From: Cellvibrionales bacterium UBA7375
GTDB taxonomy: Bacteria; Pseudomonadota; Gammaproteobacteria; Pseudomonadales; Porticoccaceae
Length of the DNA stretch: 17,517 nt
Assembly: GCA_002469845.1 (NCBI GenBank)
Contig: DKNZ01000077.1
Span: 9,939 to 27,455 of the forward strand
Direction: 5' to 3'
The notes below the pieces were generated by a model. It worked only from the letters and a program-made list of their open reading frames with translations. It ran no database searches and was not told the DNA's origin. Position numbers and translations under genes: made by a program. This document shows, one piece after another, positions 7,677 to 16,588 of this stretch. Within the stretch, counting starts at the first letter, position 1. Every line of letters starts with the position of its first letter.

Positions 7677-7746
7677 TTAATTTTTTAATTTCTTTACATA
7701 GTTCATGAATATAGCTTTACGGCATGGCGTTTAGTTAAAATTAAGC

Positions 7747-7752
7747 TACAAT
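7747..7752 (+). promoter_or_regulatory. candidate -10 element of ftsK operon
   Basis: TACAAT matches the -10 consensus 5/6 and lies 32 bases before the ftsK start codon. The -35 region (TGGCGT at 7725-7730, 16-bp spacing) is a poor match, so the assignment is tentative. Confidence 0.35.
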
Positions 7753-7784
7753 TACTGCTTTACAAAGCTAATAGGGCTTAAATC

Positions 7785-10160
7785 TTGAGTAATAAAAAAA
7801 CGAAACAAAATAATTCGGCTCCTACTAACCAGAACGATTCTGATACAAGGTCTAAGCGGCTTCTTACTGAAGGTGCACTTATTGGCTCTATTGCCCTTTG
7901 TCTGATTATGATGGTGGCTCTTTTGAGCTACTCACCGGAAGACCCGGGCTGGTCAAAAACGGCTACTTCTCATCAAGTAGAAAATGCCATCGGTCCAGCT
8001 GGTGCACTTTTTGCCGATATCTTTTTCAACCTATTCGGCGCTATGGCGTTCTTATTTCCGCTTTTGCTGGCCGCTAGAGCCCTACAGATACTTCGTACCT
8101 GCTTGTTAAAAGAGGCAGTGCCATTTGATACAGTAACTTTTAGTCTGCGTCTAATCGGCTTTGTGTTGGTCATGGTAAGCGCCACATCCATTGCTAATAT
8201 ACAATTCGATGACTCACTGGCTAGCTACCCATCTGGTTATGGTGGAGTAATGGGTATGACAATTAGCGATTCTGTTCTTGAAGTATTTAGCTTCACCGGT
8301 GCTACGGTTATTTTACTTTCAATATTCTTTTTTGGATTGACTGTTTTTGCCGAGATTTCATGGATTACCATTATAGATACACTGGGTACTTCAACAATGG
8401 CTCTGGGGCGATGGTTATCCGCTAGCTTTATTGAAATTAGGCGCAAGCAAATTGAAAATAATATTGCCAAAGAAGCGAAAGCTGAACGCTCGATTAAAGT
8501 AGAGGCGGCAACCAAAAAAAGACAGAAGCAAATCCCAGTCACTATTAGTGCACCTGAGGTTAAGGCGAAAAATAGCAAGCGTGTTGAAAGAGAAAAACAA
8601 CAACCATTATTTATTGACGAAAAACTAGTGGGGGTTCTTCCACCATTAAATCTCCTCGATACTCAAGATAAATCCACAAATACTGGCTTTTCAGATGAAT
8701 CTTTGGAGCACATGTCACGTCTTTTGGAGGTCAAGCTTCAGGACTTTGGCATCAGTGCTACGGTAGTGGAGGTTCTTCCAGGGCCTGTGGTTACTCGTTT
8801 TGAAATTCAGCCTGCTGCAGGTATTAAAGTGAGCCGTATTACTGGATTAGCTAAAGATTTAGCTCGGTCTATGGCTGTAATTAGTGTTCGTGTGGTTGAA
8901 GTCATTCAAGGGAAATCTGTGGTTGGTATTGAGATTCCCAATGAGACTAGAGAAATGGTTCGCCTAAGTGAGGTACTTACCTCTGCTGCTTATGATAACT
9001 CTAGTTCACCCTTAACCTTGGCATTAGGCAATGATATCGCAGGTATTCCAGTTGTCGCCGATCTCGCTAAAATGCCGCATTTACTGGTAGCGGGAACCAC
9101 AGGTTCAGGTAAGTCTGTTGGTATTAACGCTATGCTTTTAAGTCTTTTGTTTAAAGCCTCACCCGACGAAGTTAAGCTAATCCTTATTGATCCAAAGATG
9201 CTTGAATTGTCTGTTTATGATGATATCCCCCATCTTTTAACGCCAGTTATTACTGATATGAAGGATGCCTCTAGTGGTCTGCGTTGGTGTGTGGGTGAAA
9301 TGGAGCGTAGATACAAATTAATGGCCGCACTTGGAGTAAGAAATATTGCAGGCTATAACCGTAAAATAGAAGATGCTATTAAGTCTGGCAATCCAATTAC
9401 TGATCCCCTGTGGGTATTTAATCCAGAAGAGATGGGCTGGGACGAAACCCAAGAGCCACCAGAAGCACCGACCTTAGAAACGCTACCTTATATTGTAGTC
9501 GTCGTCGATGAATTTGCCGATATGATGATGATTGTCGGTAAAAAAGTGGAGCAGTTAATTGCTCGCATTGCACAAAAAGCTAGGGCAGCAGGTATTCATC
9601 TAATCTTGGCAACACAACGACCCTCGGTCGATGTTATCACTGGGCTTATTAAGGCCAACGTACCCTCTAGAATTGGATTCCAAGTATCTTCCAAAATAGA
9701 TTCTCGAACTATTTTAGATCAGGGTGGTGCTGAGCAGTTATTGGGACATGGTGATATGCTTTATCTTCCTCCCGGTACCAGCGTTCCTGAACGCATCCAT
9801 GGTGCTTTTGTTGATGATCATGAAGTTCATAAGGTAGTTGCCGATTGGAAGCGTCGTGGCGAGCCTAATTACCTATCAGAAATAACCGATGAAGCTTCAT
9901 CTTCTGGTGTTATTGTTCCTGGATTTAATACCAGTGATGATTCAGATGATAATGAAGAAAGCGATCCTCTTTATGATGAAGCGGTTGCCTTTGTTTTAGA
10001 AACACGTAAAGCTTCTATTTCATCTGTCCAGCGCAAACTTAGAGTTGGCTACAATCGAGCAGCTAGGCTTATAGAACAAATGGAAGCAAGCGGTGTTGTT
10101 AGTGCTATGGGCAATAACGGAAGTAGGGAAGTATTAGCACCATCATCGGGCTCTAATTGA
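7785..10160 (+). CDS. ftsK: DNA translocase FtsK
   Basis: A 791-residue FtsK, the septal DNA pump that clears chromosome termini and activates XerCD at dif. Four hydrophobic helices anchor it in the inner membrane (about 29-49, 75-97, 120-138, 166-190). A charged linker (about 215-290) is short, as in Pseudomonas (about 811 residues) and unlike E. coli (1329). The motor has Walker A GTTGSGKS (437-444) and Walker B VVVVDE with D575-E576. The final 65 residues form the winged-helix gamma domain that reads KOPS sites (VQRKLRVGYNRAARLIEQME). The start is TTG at 7785, chosen because AGGG lies 8 bases upstream and the next ATG falls inside the first membrane helix. It heads the long plus-strand operon; its TGA overlaps the lolA ATG. 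Confidence 0.95.
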   Translation: MSNKKTKQNNSAPTNQNDSDTRSKRLLTEGALIGSIALCLIMMVALLSYSPEDPGWSKTATSHQVENAIGPAGALFADIFFNLFGAMAFLFPLLLAARALQILRTCLLKEAVPFDTVTFSLRLIGFVLVMVSATSIANIQFDDSLASYPSGYGGVMGMTISDSVLEVFSFTGATVILLSIFFFGLTVFAEISWITIIDTLGTSTMALGRWLSASFIEIRRKQIENNIAKEAKAERSIKVEAATKKRQKQIPVTISAPEVKAKNSKRVEREKQQPLFIDEKLVGVLPPLNLLDTQDKSTNTGFSDESLEHMSRLLEVKLQDFGISATVVEVLPGPVVTRFEIQPAAGIKVSRITGLAKDLARSMAVISVRVVEVIQGKSVVGIEIPNETREMVRLSEVLTSAAYDNSSSPLTLALGNDIAGIPVVADLAKMPHLLVAGTTGSGKSVGINAMLLSLLFKASPDEVKLILIDPKMLELSVYDDIPHLLTPVITDMKDASSGLRWCVGEMERRYKLMAALGVRNIAGYNRKIEDAIKSGNPITDPLWVFNPEEMGWDETQEPPEAPTLETLPYIVVVVDEFADMMMIVGKKVEQLIARIAQKARAAGIHLILATQRPSVDVITGLIKANVPSRIGFQVSSKIDSRTILDQGGAEQLLGHGDMLYLPPGTSVPERIHGAFVDDHEVHKVVADWKRRGEPNYLSEITDEASSSGVIVPGFNTSDDSDDNEESDPLYDEAVAFVLETRKASISSVQRKLRVGYNRAARLIEQMEASGVVSAMGNNGSREVLAPSSGSN

Positions 10161-10795
10161 TGAAATTATTTTGCTGGGCGCTAATGGCTATTTTCACTAC
10201 AAGTATCTCTTGGGCTGAAATAACTAAAGACGCAACTGAACAGCTAGCTGATTTATTGAGCCCCATAAATAGTTTTTCAGCTAATTTTCACCAACAGCTA
10301 CTGGACTCCAAGGGAATTTCCTACCAGAAATTAACCGGTATTTTGCATGGGCATAAGCCCAATCAAGTTCATTGGACTGTATTTCAGCCGGCTGCGCAAA
10401 TGATTGTTAGTAACGGTACTCGCCTATGGTTATATGATCCTGATCTAGAACAGGTCATTATTGAACCTTATGCTAACAATCCTGAAGCTAATCCCGTCAG
10501 TTTACTTCTTGGCGGCCCACACCAAATTAGTGAAAGCTTTAGTCTGATAGAGCAAAAATTAGTTAATGAATCTACCAGACAATTTGTTCTCGAGCCCATT
10601 AAATTAAATGCTCTTTACACCCAATTAATAATTGAATTCACACATGGTAGTTTGTCAGGGATTAGCTTTAGCGATAATCTTGGACAAAAAACTATTATTG
10701 AGTTTCAAAATTTCATATTGAATCCATCATTTAAGGATAATTTTTTCACCTTTAAAATACCCGAGGGAGTGGATGTTGTAAGCTATGTCCACTGA
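10160..10795 (+). CDS. lolA: outer-membrane lipoprotein carrier protein LolA
   Basis: A periplasmic chaperone that takes lipoproteins from LolCDE at the inner membrane to LolB at the outer membrane. From the ATG at 10160 it is 211 residues. The first 19 are a signal peptide with a hydrophobic core and a likely cut at SWA|E. The body matches LolA: FSANFHQQLLDSKG, KPNQVHWTVFQP, a WLYDPDLEQVIIEP strand similar to E. coli LWFYNPFVEQ, and a PVSLLLGG segment. The ATG overlaps the ftsK TGA by one base. A TTG directly before it (10157) is in frame and would add one residue; ATG is preferred. Its end overlaps rarA by 11 bases. The ftsK-lolA-rarA order is typical of gammaproteobacteria. Confidence 0.93.
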   Translation: MKLFCWALMAIFTTSISWAEITKDATEQLADLLSPINSFSANFHQQLLDSKGISYQKLTGILHGHKPNQVHWTVFQPAAQMIVSNGTRLWLYDPDLEQVIIEPYANNPEANPVSLLLGGPHQISESFSLIEQKLVNESTRQFVLEPIKLNALYTQLIIEFTHGSLSGISFSDNLGQKTIIEFQNFILNPSFKDNFFTFKIPEGVDVVSYVH

Positions 10796-12107
10796 TCTTT
10801 TTACCCAAGAGGTATACCAGCCATTAGCCTCCAAAAGGCGCCCTCAAAGTCTATCTGATTTTTTGGGACAGCAACATATACTTAGCCAAGGCAAACCTCT
10901 TAGAGAGACTATTAATAGCGGTCTTCCTCACTCAATGATACTTTGGGGTCCTCCCGGTGTTGGTAAAACCACCTTAGCCAAAATAATTGCACAGGCCGCA
11001 GATGCGCATTTTGAGTCTATATCAGCTGTGCTATCTGGGGTTAAGGAAATTAGGGCAGCAATATCAATCGCACAACAACAGCGTGATGCTCATGGTCGAA
11101 AAACACTATTATTTGTTGACGAAGTTCATCGCTTTAACAAATCACAACAGGATGCTTTTCTTCCCTATGTCGAAGACGGCACTGTAATATTTATTGGTGC
11201 CACCACAGAAAACCCCTCATTTGAATTGAATAATGCACTGCTGTCTCGTTGTCGCATCTATGTGCTAAAAGGTTTAACCCTCGATGATATAAAAAATATT
11301 GTCACTCATTCGCTACCTGAGTTAAATGCTAACAATAACAGCACTCTAACCATTGAGGAAAAGGCATTGGAATTACTGGCTAACGCAGCAGATGGTGATG
11401 CTCGGCGTGCGCTCAACCTCCTTGAGATAGCGGCTGATCTTGTGCCTGATGACTCCTCTGTACTAAATTCTGATATTTTACAGCAGGTTTTAGTGGGTGA
11501 TAATCGAAGATTTGATAATAAGGGTGAGTATTTTTATGACCAAATTTCCGCTCTACATAAATCCATTAGAGGATCTGACCCTGATGCATCACTGTATTGG
11601 CTTTGTCGTATGCTGGATGGCGGGTGTGATCCACTTTATATAGCGCGACGCTTGGTACGAATTGCTAGTGAAGACATTGGCAATGCCGACCCAAGAGCGC
11701 TAGAAATAACACTCAACGCATGGAATGCCCAAGAGCGGCTAGGGAGCCCTGAGGGTGAGCTAAGTCTGGCTCAAGCTGTTGTTTATCTAGCTATAGCGGC
11801 TAAAAGTAATGCTGTCTATACAGCATACAAAGCTGTGATGGCGGATATTCGCTCTATGCCTAGTTGTGAGGTGCCCATACATTTGCGCAATGCACCTACA
11901 AAACTAATGAAGCAGCTAGATTATGGCAAAGATTATAGATACGCCCACAATGAAGAGGGCGGTAATGCAGCCGCAGAACGCTACTTACCCGAAGAATTAA
12001 AGGATAAGCAATATTATTTTCCCACTGATCGCGGCCTTGAGGTTAAAATAGCTGAAAAATTAACTTATCTTCGAAGTTTGGATAAGAAAAAGAAGAGTGA
12101 AAAATAA
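10785..12107 (+). CDS. rarA: replication-associated recombination protein A (RarA/MgsA)
   Basis: A 440-residue AAA+ ATPase related to clamp-loader subunits and eukaryotic WRNIP1. It acts at stalled replication forks with SSB. Walker A is GPPGVGKT (55-62), Walker B LLFVDEVHRF has D112-E113, sensor-1 is GATTENPSF (138-146), and the probable arginine finger is R155 in LLSRC. The family-specific VEDGTVIFIGATTENPSFELN stretch and the C-terminal tetramerisation region (DPLYIARRLVRIASEDIGNADP, then a basic tail) are present. Length is close to E. coli RarA (447). The ATG overlaps the last 11 bases of lolA. An upstream in-frame ATG at 10773 is followed almost at once by a stop, so 10785 is the correct start. 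Confidence 0.96.
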   Translation: MSTDLFTQEVYQPLASKRRPQSLSDFLGQQHILSQGKPLRETINSGLPHSMILWGPPGVGKTTLAKIIAQAADAHFESISAVLSGVKEIRAAISIAQQQRDAHGRKTLLFVDEVHRFNKSQQDAFLPYVEDGTVIFIGATTENPSFELNNALLSRCRIYVLKGLTLDDIKNIVTHSLPELNANNNSTLTIEEKALELLANAADGDARRALNLLEIAADLVPDDSSVLNSDILQQVLVGDNRRFDNKGEYFYDQISALHKSIRGSDPDASLYWLCRMLDGGCDPLYIARRLVRIASEDIGNADPRALEITLNAWNAQERLGSPEGELSLAQAVVYLAIAAKSNAVYTAYKAVMADIRSMPSCEVPIHLRNAPTKLMKQLDYGKDYRYAHNEEGGNAAAERYLPEELKDKQYYFPTDRGLEVKIAEKLTYLRSLDKKKKSEK

Positions 12108-12118
12108 GGAAAATTTAA

Positions 12119-12490
12119 ATGCATTGGATTTCAGTAGCTCTTGGCGGGGCATTAGGTGCTGTTTGTCGTTACTGGGTGAGTGTTTCATTATTACCCGTGA
12201 GTGGTTACAAATTCCCCTTTGCTACGCTATCGGTAAATGTAATCGGTAGCCTTTTAATGGGTATTTTGTATGTTCTTATTGTAGAGAAGGGCGGTTTACC
12301 CGATCAGACTCGAAATATTCTTATGGTGGGCTTTTTAGGTGCGTTTACGACTTTTTCAACTTTCTCGCTTGATGCTATCAGTCTGTGGCAAAATGGCGGC
12401 CAATTAATGGCGCTTATTTATGTTTTTGCAACTGTAGCTTTATGCCTAATAGCTATTATTTTTGCCATTTGGCTAACACGACTGTTTTAA
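12119..12490 (+). CDS. crcB: fluoride-specific ion channel CrcB/Fluc
   Basis: A 123-residue membrane protein with four hydrophobic helices (about 3-24, 33-55, 66-90, 97-121), the size and layout of a Fluc fluoride channel, which works as an antiparallel dual-topology dimer in the inner membrane. Family signatures are GGALGAVCRYW (9-19), ATLSVNVIGS with the pore Asn at N40, and VGFLGAFTTFSTFS (70-83), whose phenylalanines form the fluoride path and whose G74/T77 region forms the central sodium site. ATG is preceded by AAGGA, which overlaps the rarA stop. It lies 11 bases after rarA and 10 before serS, so there is no room for a fluoride riboswitch and expression is probably constitutive with the operon. 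Confidence 0.95.
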   Translation: MHWISVALGGALGAVCRYWVSVSLLPVSGYKFPFATLSVNVIGSLLMGILYVLIVEKGGLPDQTRNILMVGFLGAFTTFSTFSLDAISLWQNGGQLMALIYVFATVALCLIAIIFAIWLTRLF

Positions 12491-12500
12491 GGATTCTATT

Positions 12501-13778
12501 ATGCTTGACCCGAAACTACTTCGTTCGGAGCTAAATTCAATAGCACAAAGCCTAAAAATTAAAGGTTTTGAATTAAATTTTGACGATTTTTTATCACTTG
12601 AGTCTCAGCGTAAAGAACTTCAACTTAAAGCCGAGGCCGTTCAACAAGAGCGCAATGCCTATGCCAAGAGTATGGGTAAGTTAATCGGTCAAGCAAAGGC
12701 GAATGGTGAAGATATTGAGCCCTTAAAAGCTAAGGGTGAAGCCTTGAAAAAAGCCAGTACTGATGCCGATACTGCACTTGCTGAGATTCAAGCTCAGTTA
12801 GATACTTTGTTACAAGGTATACCCAATATACCCGACACTACTGTTCCAGAAGGTAAGGATGAGGAAGATAACGTAGAAGTTCGTCGCTGGGGAACCATTA
12901 ACCAATTTGATTTTAAGGTTAAAGATCATGTTGACCTAGGCGCTGATCTAAAGGGTCTCAATTTTGATACAGCCGCCAAAATTACTGGCTCAAGATTTGC
13001 TCAAATGAGTGGTGATCTGGCAAGACTTCATCGTGCTCTAACGCAATTTATGCTTAATACGCATATTGAAGAACATGGTTACCAAGAGGTCTATGTCCCC
13101 TATATTGTTAATTCTGATTCCTTATTTGGAACAGGCCAGCTACCTAAATTTGAAGAAGATTTGTTCAAATTAGATGATGAGCGGAATTATTATCTGATTC
13201 CCACGGCAGAAGTGCCGGTGACCAATATTCATCGCAATGAAATTGTAGAGTCTCTACCCATTAAATATGTCTCCCACACCCCATGTTTTAGAAGTGAAGC
13301 GGGCAGCAGTGGTCGCGATACACGCGGCATGATTCGTCAGCATCAATTTGAAAAAGTTGAAATGGTTCAGTTTGTCCATCCAGAGCAATCAAATGAAGCC
13401 CATGAAGCGCTGACAGGCCATGCCGAAGCAATATTGCAAGCATTAGGCTTAGCTTATCGTACGGTTATTTTGTGTGGTGGCGACCTTGGTTTTTCATCCG
13501 CTAAAACCTATGACATAGAAGTGTGGCTGCCATCTCAGCAGACCTACAGAGAAATATCATCCTGTAGTAATTTCACTGATTTTCAGGCTCGAAGAATGAA
13601 AGCTCGATTTAGAAATGCTGAAGGTAAAACAGAGTTTCTTCATACCGTTAATGGCTCAGGTTTAGCCGTAGGACGAACATTAATTGCGGTGATGGAAAAC
13701 TATCAACAGGCCGATGGTTCAATCGCTATTCCAGAAGTTTTACAGCCTCTAATGGGCGGCTTAACCCATATAAGCTAA
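12501..13778 (+). CDS. serS: seryl-tRNA synthetase
   Basis: A 425-residue class II aminoacyl-tRNA synthetase (E. coli 430) that charges tRNA-Ser and tRNA-Sec. The N-terminal third (about 28-105) is rich in Lys, Glu, Gln and Ala and forms the long antiparallel coiled-coil arm that recognises the tRNA variable loop. The catalytic domain has motif 2 around CFRSEAGSSGRDTRG (R264 is the motif arginine) and the following QHQFEKVEM. Motif 3 is GSGLAVGRT (385-393). TAEVPVTN and the serine-binding region are intact. The ATG has AAGGA 7 bases upstream. The stop overlaps the cysG start by one base (TAATG). Confidence 0.97.
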   Translation: MLDPKLLRSELNSIAQSLKIKGFELNFDDFLSLESQRKELQLKAEAVQQERNAYAKSMGKLIGQAKANGEDIEPLKAKGEALKKASTDADTALAEIQAQLDTLLQGIPNIPDTTVPEGKDEEDNVEVRRWGTINQFDFKVKDHVDLGADLKGLNFDTAAKITGSRFAQMSGDLARLHRALTQFMLNTHIEEHGYQEVYVPYIVNSDSLFGTGQLPKFEEDLFKLDDERNYYLIPTAEVPVTNIHRNEIVESLPIKYVSHTPCFRSEAGSSGRDTRGMIRQHQFEKVEMVQFVHPEQSNEAHEALTGHAEAILQALGLAYRTVILCGGDLGFSSAKTYDIEVWLPSQQTYREISSCSNFTDFQARRMKARFRNAEGKTEFLHTVNGSGLAVGRTLIAVMENYQQADGSIAIPEVLQPLMGGLTHIS

Positions 13779-15202
13779 TGGACTTTTTACCGCTATTTCA
13801 TAATCTTAATGGTAAGCGCGTTATTGTTATCGGTGGCGGCGAAATTGCCTTGCGCAAAGTACGCTTGGTGGCTGAGGCCAGCGCCTTAATTACTATTGTA
13901 GCCAAAGAGTACTGTGCTGATCTTGTAGACATAAGAGATAGCAATGCCAAAAAAGGCATCCATAATCTTGAGCTAATAACAGCACCTTACCAACAACAGT
14001 ATATTGAAAACTACCCTGATGCAGTTCTAGTGATTGCCGCCACCAATGATCCTGAGCTTAACCGTGAAGTATCAAAGCATGCGCAACAGGCTCATATGCT
14101 GTCTAATGTGGTGGATGATCCTGGCTATTCTACGGTTATATTTCCCTCTATTGTCGACAGATCACCCATACAAATCGCTATTTCAAGCGGTGGTGATGCC
14201 CCTGTTTTGGTTCGCTTAATTCGTACACAACTTGAAAGTTTATTTCCCGCGGGGATGAGCAAGCTAGCTGCACTGGCAGGTAGTTTTAGAGAAAAGGTAA
14301 AAGCCAAATTTTCTAATGGTGCCGATCGAAAAGCTTTTTGGGAAGAGGTTTTCGGTGGGCCTATCGCTGAACAAGCCTATAGTAACAACCTAGATGAAGC
14401 AGAGCGCCTGTTAAAGGATAAACTCGACACCACTGAAGAATTTAAAACGGGTGAGGTCTATCTAATTGGAGGCGGGCCAGGTGATCCAGATCTTTTAACC
14501 TTTAAAGCTATAAGGTTGATGCAACAAGCGGATATAGTTTTATATGACAGACTTGTCTCTAAACCTGTTCTCAATCTAGTTAGGCGGGATGCCACCAGAA
14601 TCTATGTGGGCAAAACCGCGGGTGATCATCCAGTAACCCAAGAAAATATTAATCAAAAAATGGTGGATTATGCCCTTGAAGGCAATCGCGTAGTTCGACT
14701 TAAGGGCGGTGACCCTTTTATTTTTGGTCGCGGTGGTGAAGAACTTGAAACCCTAGCCGAGCAGGGGATTCCTTTTCAAGTAGTTCCAGGCATCACTGCG
14801 GCATCGGGTTGTGCAAGTTATGCCGGAATACCCCTGACGCACCGCGATCATGCCCAATCTGTGCGCTTTATCGCTGGTCATCACCGCTCTGGAAAGCTTG
14901 ACCTCAATTGGAATGAATTAGCCCAGCCCAATCAAACACTGGTTTTTTATATGGGTCTTAATGGCCTAGAAACCATCTGCGAACAACTCAAAGCACATGG
15001 TTTAGATGCCAATATGCCAGTAGCCTTGGTTGAAAAGGGCACCTCTGATAGACAGCGAGTCTTTACTGGCGATCTAGATACACTGCCCAGTATTGTCCGC
15101 AAAGCAGAAGCTAAAGCACCTACGCTTATTATTGTAGGAACCGTTGTTAGCCTGCATGATAAATTAGCTTGGTTTAATCAAAATTCTCAGAGCGACCAAT
15201 GA
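13778..15202 (+). CDS. cysG: siroheme synthase CysG (trifunctional)
   Basis: A 474-residue fusion that carries uroporphyrinogen III through precorrin-2 and sirohydrochlorin to siroheme, the cofactor of sulfite and nitrite reductases. The N-terminal dehydrogenase/ferrochelatase half has the NAD site GGGEIA (19-24), the NVVDDP segment with catalytic D113 (Salmonella D104) and SSGG with S137 (Salmonella S128). From about residue 225 the SUMT methyltransferase half has the SAM-binding GGGPGDP (231-237), RLKGGDPFIFGRGG from 307, and PGITAASGCASYAGIPLTHR. It is a little longer than E. coli CysG (457). ATG overlaps the serS stop; its TGA overlaps the gor ATG by 4 bases. The cysteine/sulfite reductase genes it serves are not in view. 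Confidence 0.96.
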   Translation: MDFLPLFHNLNGKRVIVIGGGEIALRKVRLVAEASALITIVAKEYCADLVDIRDSNAKKGIHNLELITAPYQQQYIENYPDAVLVIAATNDPELNREVSKHAQQAHMLSNVVDDPGYSTVIFPSIVDRSPIQIAISSGGDAPVLVRLIRTQLESLFPAGMSKLAALAGSFREKVKAKFSNGADRKAFWEEVFGGPIAEQAYSNNLDEAERLLKDKLDTTEEFKTGEVYLIGGGPGDPDLLTFKAIRLMQQADIVLYDRLVSKPVLNLVRRDATRIYVGKTAGDHPVTQENINQKMVDYALEGNRVVRLKGGDPFIFGRGGEELETLAEQGIPFQVVPGITAASGCASYAGIPLTHRDHAQSVRFIAGHHRSGKLDLNWNELAQPNQTLVFYMGLNGLETICEQLKAHGLDANMPVALVEKGTSDRQRVFTGDLDTLPSIVRKAEAKAPTLIIVGTVVSLHDKLAWFNQNSQSDQ

Positions 15203-16545
15203 CCAACAGTTTTGACTTTGATTTATTTGTTATAGGTGCGGGGTCCGGCGGGGTTAGAACCGCCAGAGTTGCTGCTTCACAGGGTAAGCGAGTTGCCATC
15301 GCTGAGGTTTCAGATCTTGGCGGCACCTGCGTCAATGTTGGTTGTGTGCCGAAAAAATTATTTGTCTATGCCTCTCAGTTTCCTGAAATTTTCCATGCTA
15401 GCGAAGGCTATGGTTGGAATCATACAAATCAGGCTACATTTAATTGGAATACCCTCAGAGACAATAAATCCAACGAAATAGCCCGTTTAAACGCTATTTA
15501 TCAAAAACTATTGAATGATAGCGGTGCCACCATTATCCAAGGCAGAGCTAAAATAGAAGCCCCTCAGCGTATTTCTATTAACGGACAGCAATACAGTGCT
15601 AAAAGAATATTAATTGCAACCGGTGGCTGGCCCCATATACCCGATATACCCGGTAAAGAATTGGCGGTTAGCTCTAATGAAATTTTTAGCCTACCGGAGC
15701 TCCCTAAAAGGGCTGTTATTGTAGGTGGTGGCTATATAGCGGTTGAATTCGCAGGCATTCTTAATGGGCTAGGGGTTGAGACTCACCTAATCTATCGTGG
15801 GAATCAGTTATTAAAATCATTTGATAGGGATTGTTGCGCAAAAGTAACAGAAGGCATGATTAAAAAGGGTGTCAAAGTGACTCTAGATACCAATGTCAGT
15901 TCAATTACCAAGTGTCAGCAACAGCTTAATATCAACCTAGATAGTGGGAGCTCAATTACTGTAGATATGGTTCTTTATGCCACAGGTCGGCAGGCCAATA
16001 CCGAAGGGTTGGGGCTTGAGAATACCAAAGTTACATTAAATGATCGTAAAGCAATAATGGTTGATGAAAACTACTGTACCAGTGAACCCAGTATCTATGC
16101 TATTGGTGATGTTATAGACCGGGTTCAGCTTACACCGGTAGCTATCAAACAGGCTATGGCACTAATTAATCACTTATACCAAGATAGTAAAACAAAAGTA
16201 GATTACACAAACATACCAACCGCAGTGTTTAGCCAGCCCGAATTAGCCACGGTAGGCTTAACAGAATTACAAGCTAAGCAACAATATACCGATATTGCTG
16301 TTTATCGTTCAGACTTTAAGCCTATGTTTGATACATTAGGGCAGGGTAGTGATCGTATTTTTATGAAAATGATCGTTAATAAGACCAATGACAGGGTTAT
16401 TGGCTGTCATATGGTGGGTCATCATGCCGCAGAAATTATTCAGGGAGTCGCCATCGCCATAAAAGCCGGCGCTACAAAATCACATTTTGATTCAACCATT
16501 GGTATCCATCCGTCAACTGCGGAAGAATTTGTAATGCTAAAATAA
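15199..16545 (+). CDS. gor: glutathione-disulfide reductase
   Basis: A 448-residue class I flavoprotein disulfide reductase (E. coli Gor 450) that reduces glutathione disulfide with NADPH in the cytosol. FAD motif GAGSGG is at 13-18; the redox pair is C44/C49 in GGTCVNVGCVPKK; the NADPH motif GGGYIAVE starts at 176; the C-terminal HPSTAEE supplies the catalytic pair H437/E442. GGTCVNVGCVPKK and HPSTAEE distinguish it from dihydrolipoamide dehydrogenase. In the NADPH-selecting stretch HLIYRGNQLLKSFD, R200 is kept but the second arginine (E. coli R204) is lysine K206, a conservative change. It overlaps cysG by ATGA, so it is coupled to the serS-cysG run. Closely related enzymes such as trypanothione-type reductases are less likely. 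Confidence 0.93.
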   Translation: MTNSFDFDLFVIGAGSGGVRTARVAASQGKRVAIAEVSDLGGTCVNVGCVPKKLFVYASQFPEIFHASEGYGWNHTNQATFNWNTLRDNKSNEIARLNAIYQKLLNDSGATIIQGRAKIEAPQRISINGQQYSAKRILIATGGWPHIPDIPGKELAVSSNEIFSLPELPKRAVIVGGGYIAVEFAGILNGLGVETHLIYRGNQLLKSFDRDCCAKVTEGMIKKGVKVTLDTNVSSITKCQQQLNINLDSGSSITVDMVLYATGRQANTEGLGLENTKVTLNDRKAIMVDENYCTSEPSIYAIGDVIDRVQLTPVAIKQAMALINHLYQDSKTKVDYTNIPTAVFSQPELATVGLTELQAKQQYTDIAVYRSDFKPMFDTLGQGSDRIFMKMIVNKTNDRVIGCHMVGHHAAEIIQGVAIAIKAGATKSHFDSTIGIHPSTAEEFVMLK

Positions 16546-16588
16546 CGCTATATTACAATAGTTTATGAGGTATTTATTAATATCTACA

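Noticed and set aside
8237..8603. Minus-strand reading frames inside ftsK
   Set aside because: They lie opposite the membrane and linker part of a well-supported ftsK, show no known domain or start signal, and are shadows of its coding frame.
10157..10159. TTG as the lolA start codon
   Set aside because: The ATG directly after it is in frame, overlaps the ftsK stop in the usual TGATG manner and keeps the full signal peptide.
16546..16588. Terminator between convergent gor and tetR
   Set aside because: The 43-bp gap is AT-rich with only trivial TATTA/TAATA pairing and no GC-containing stem.
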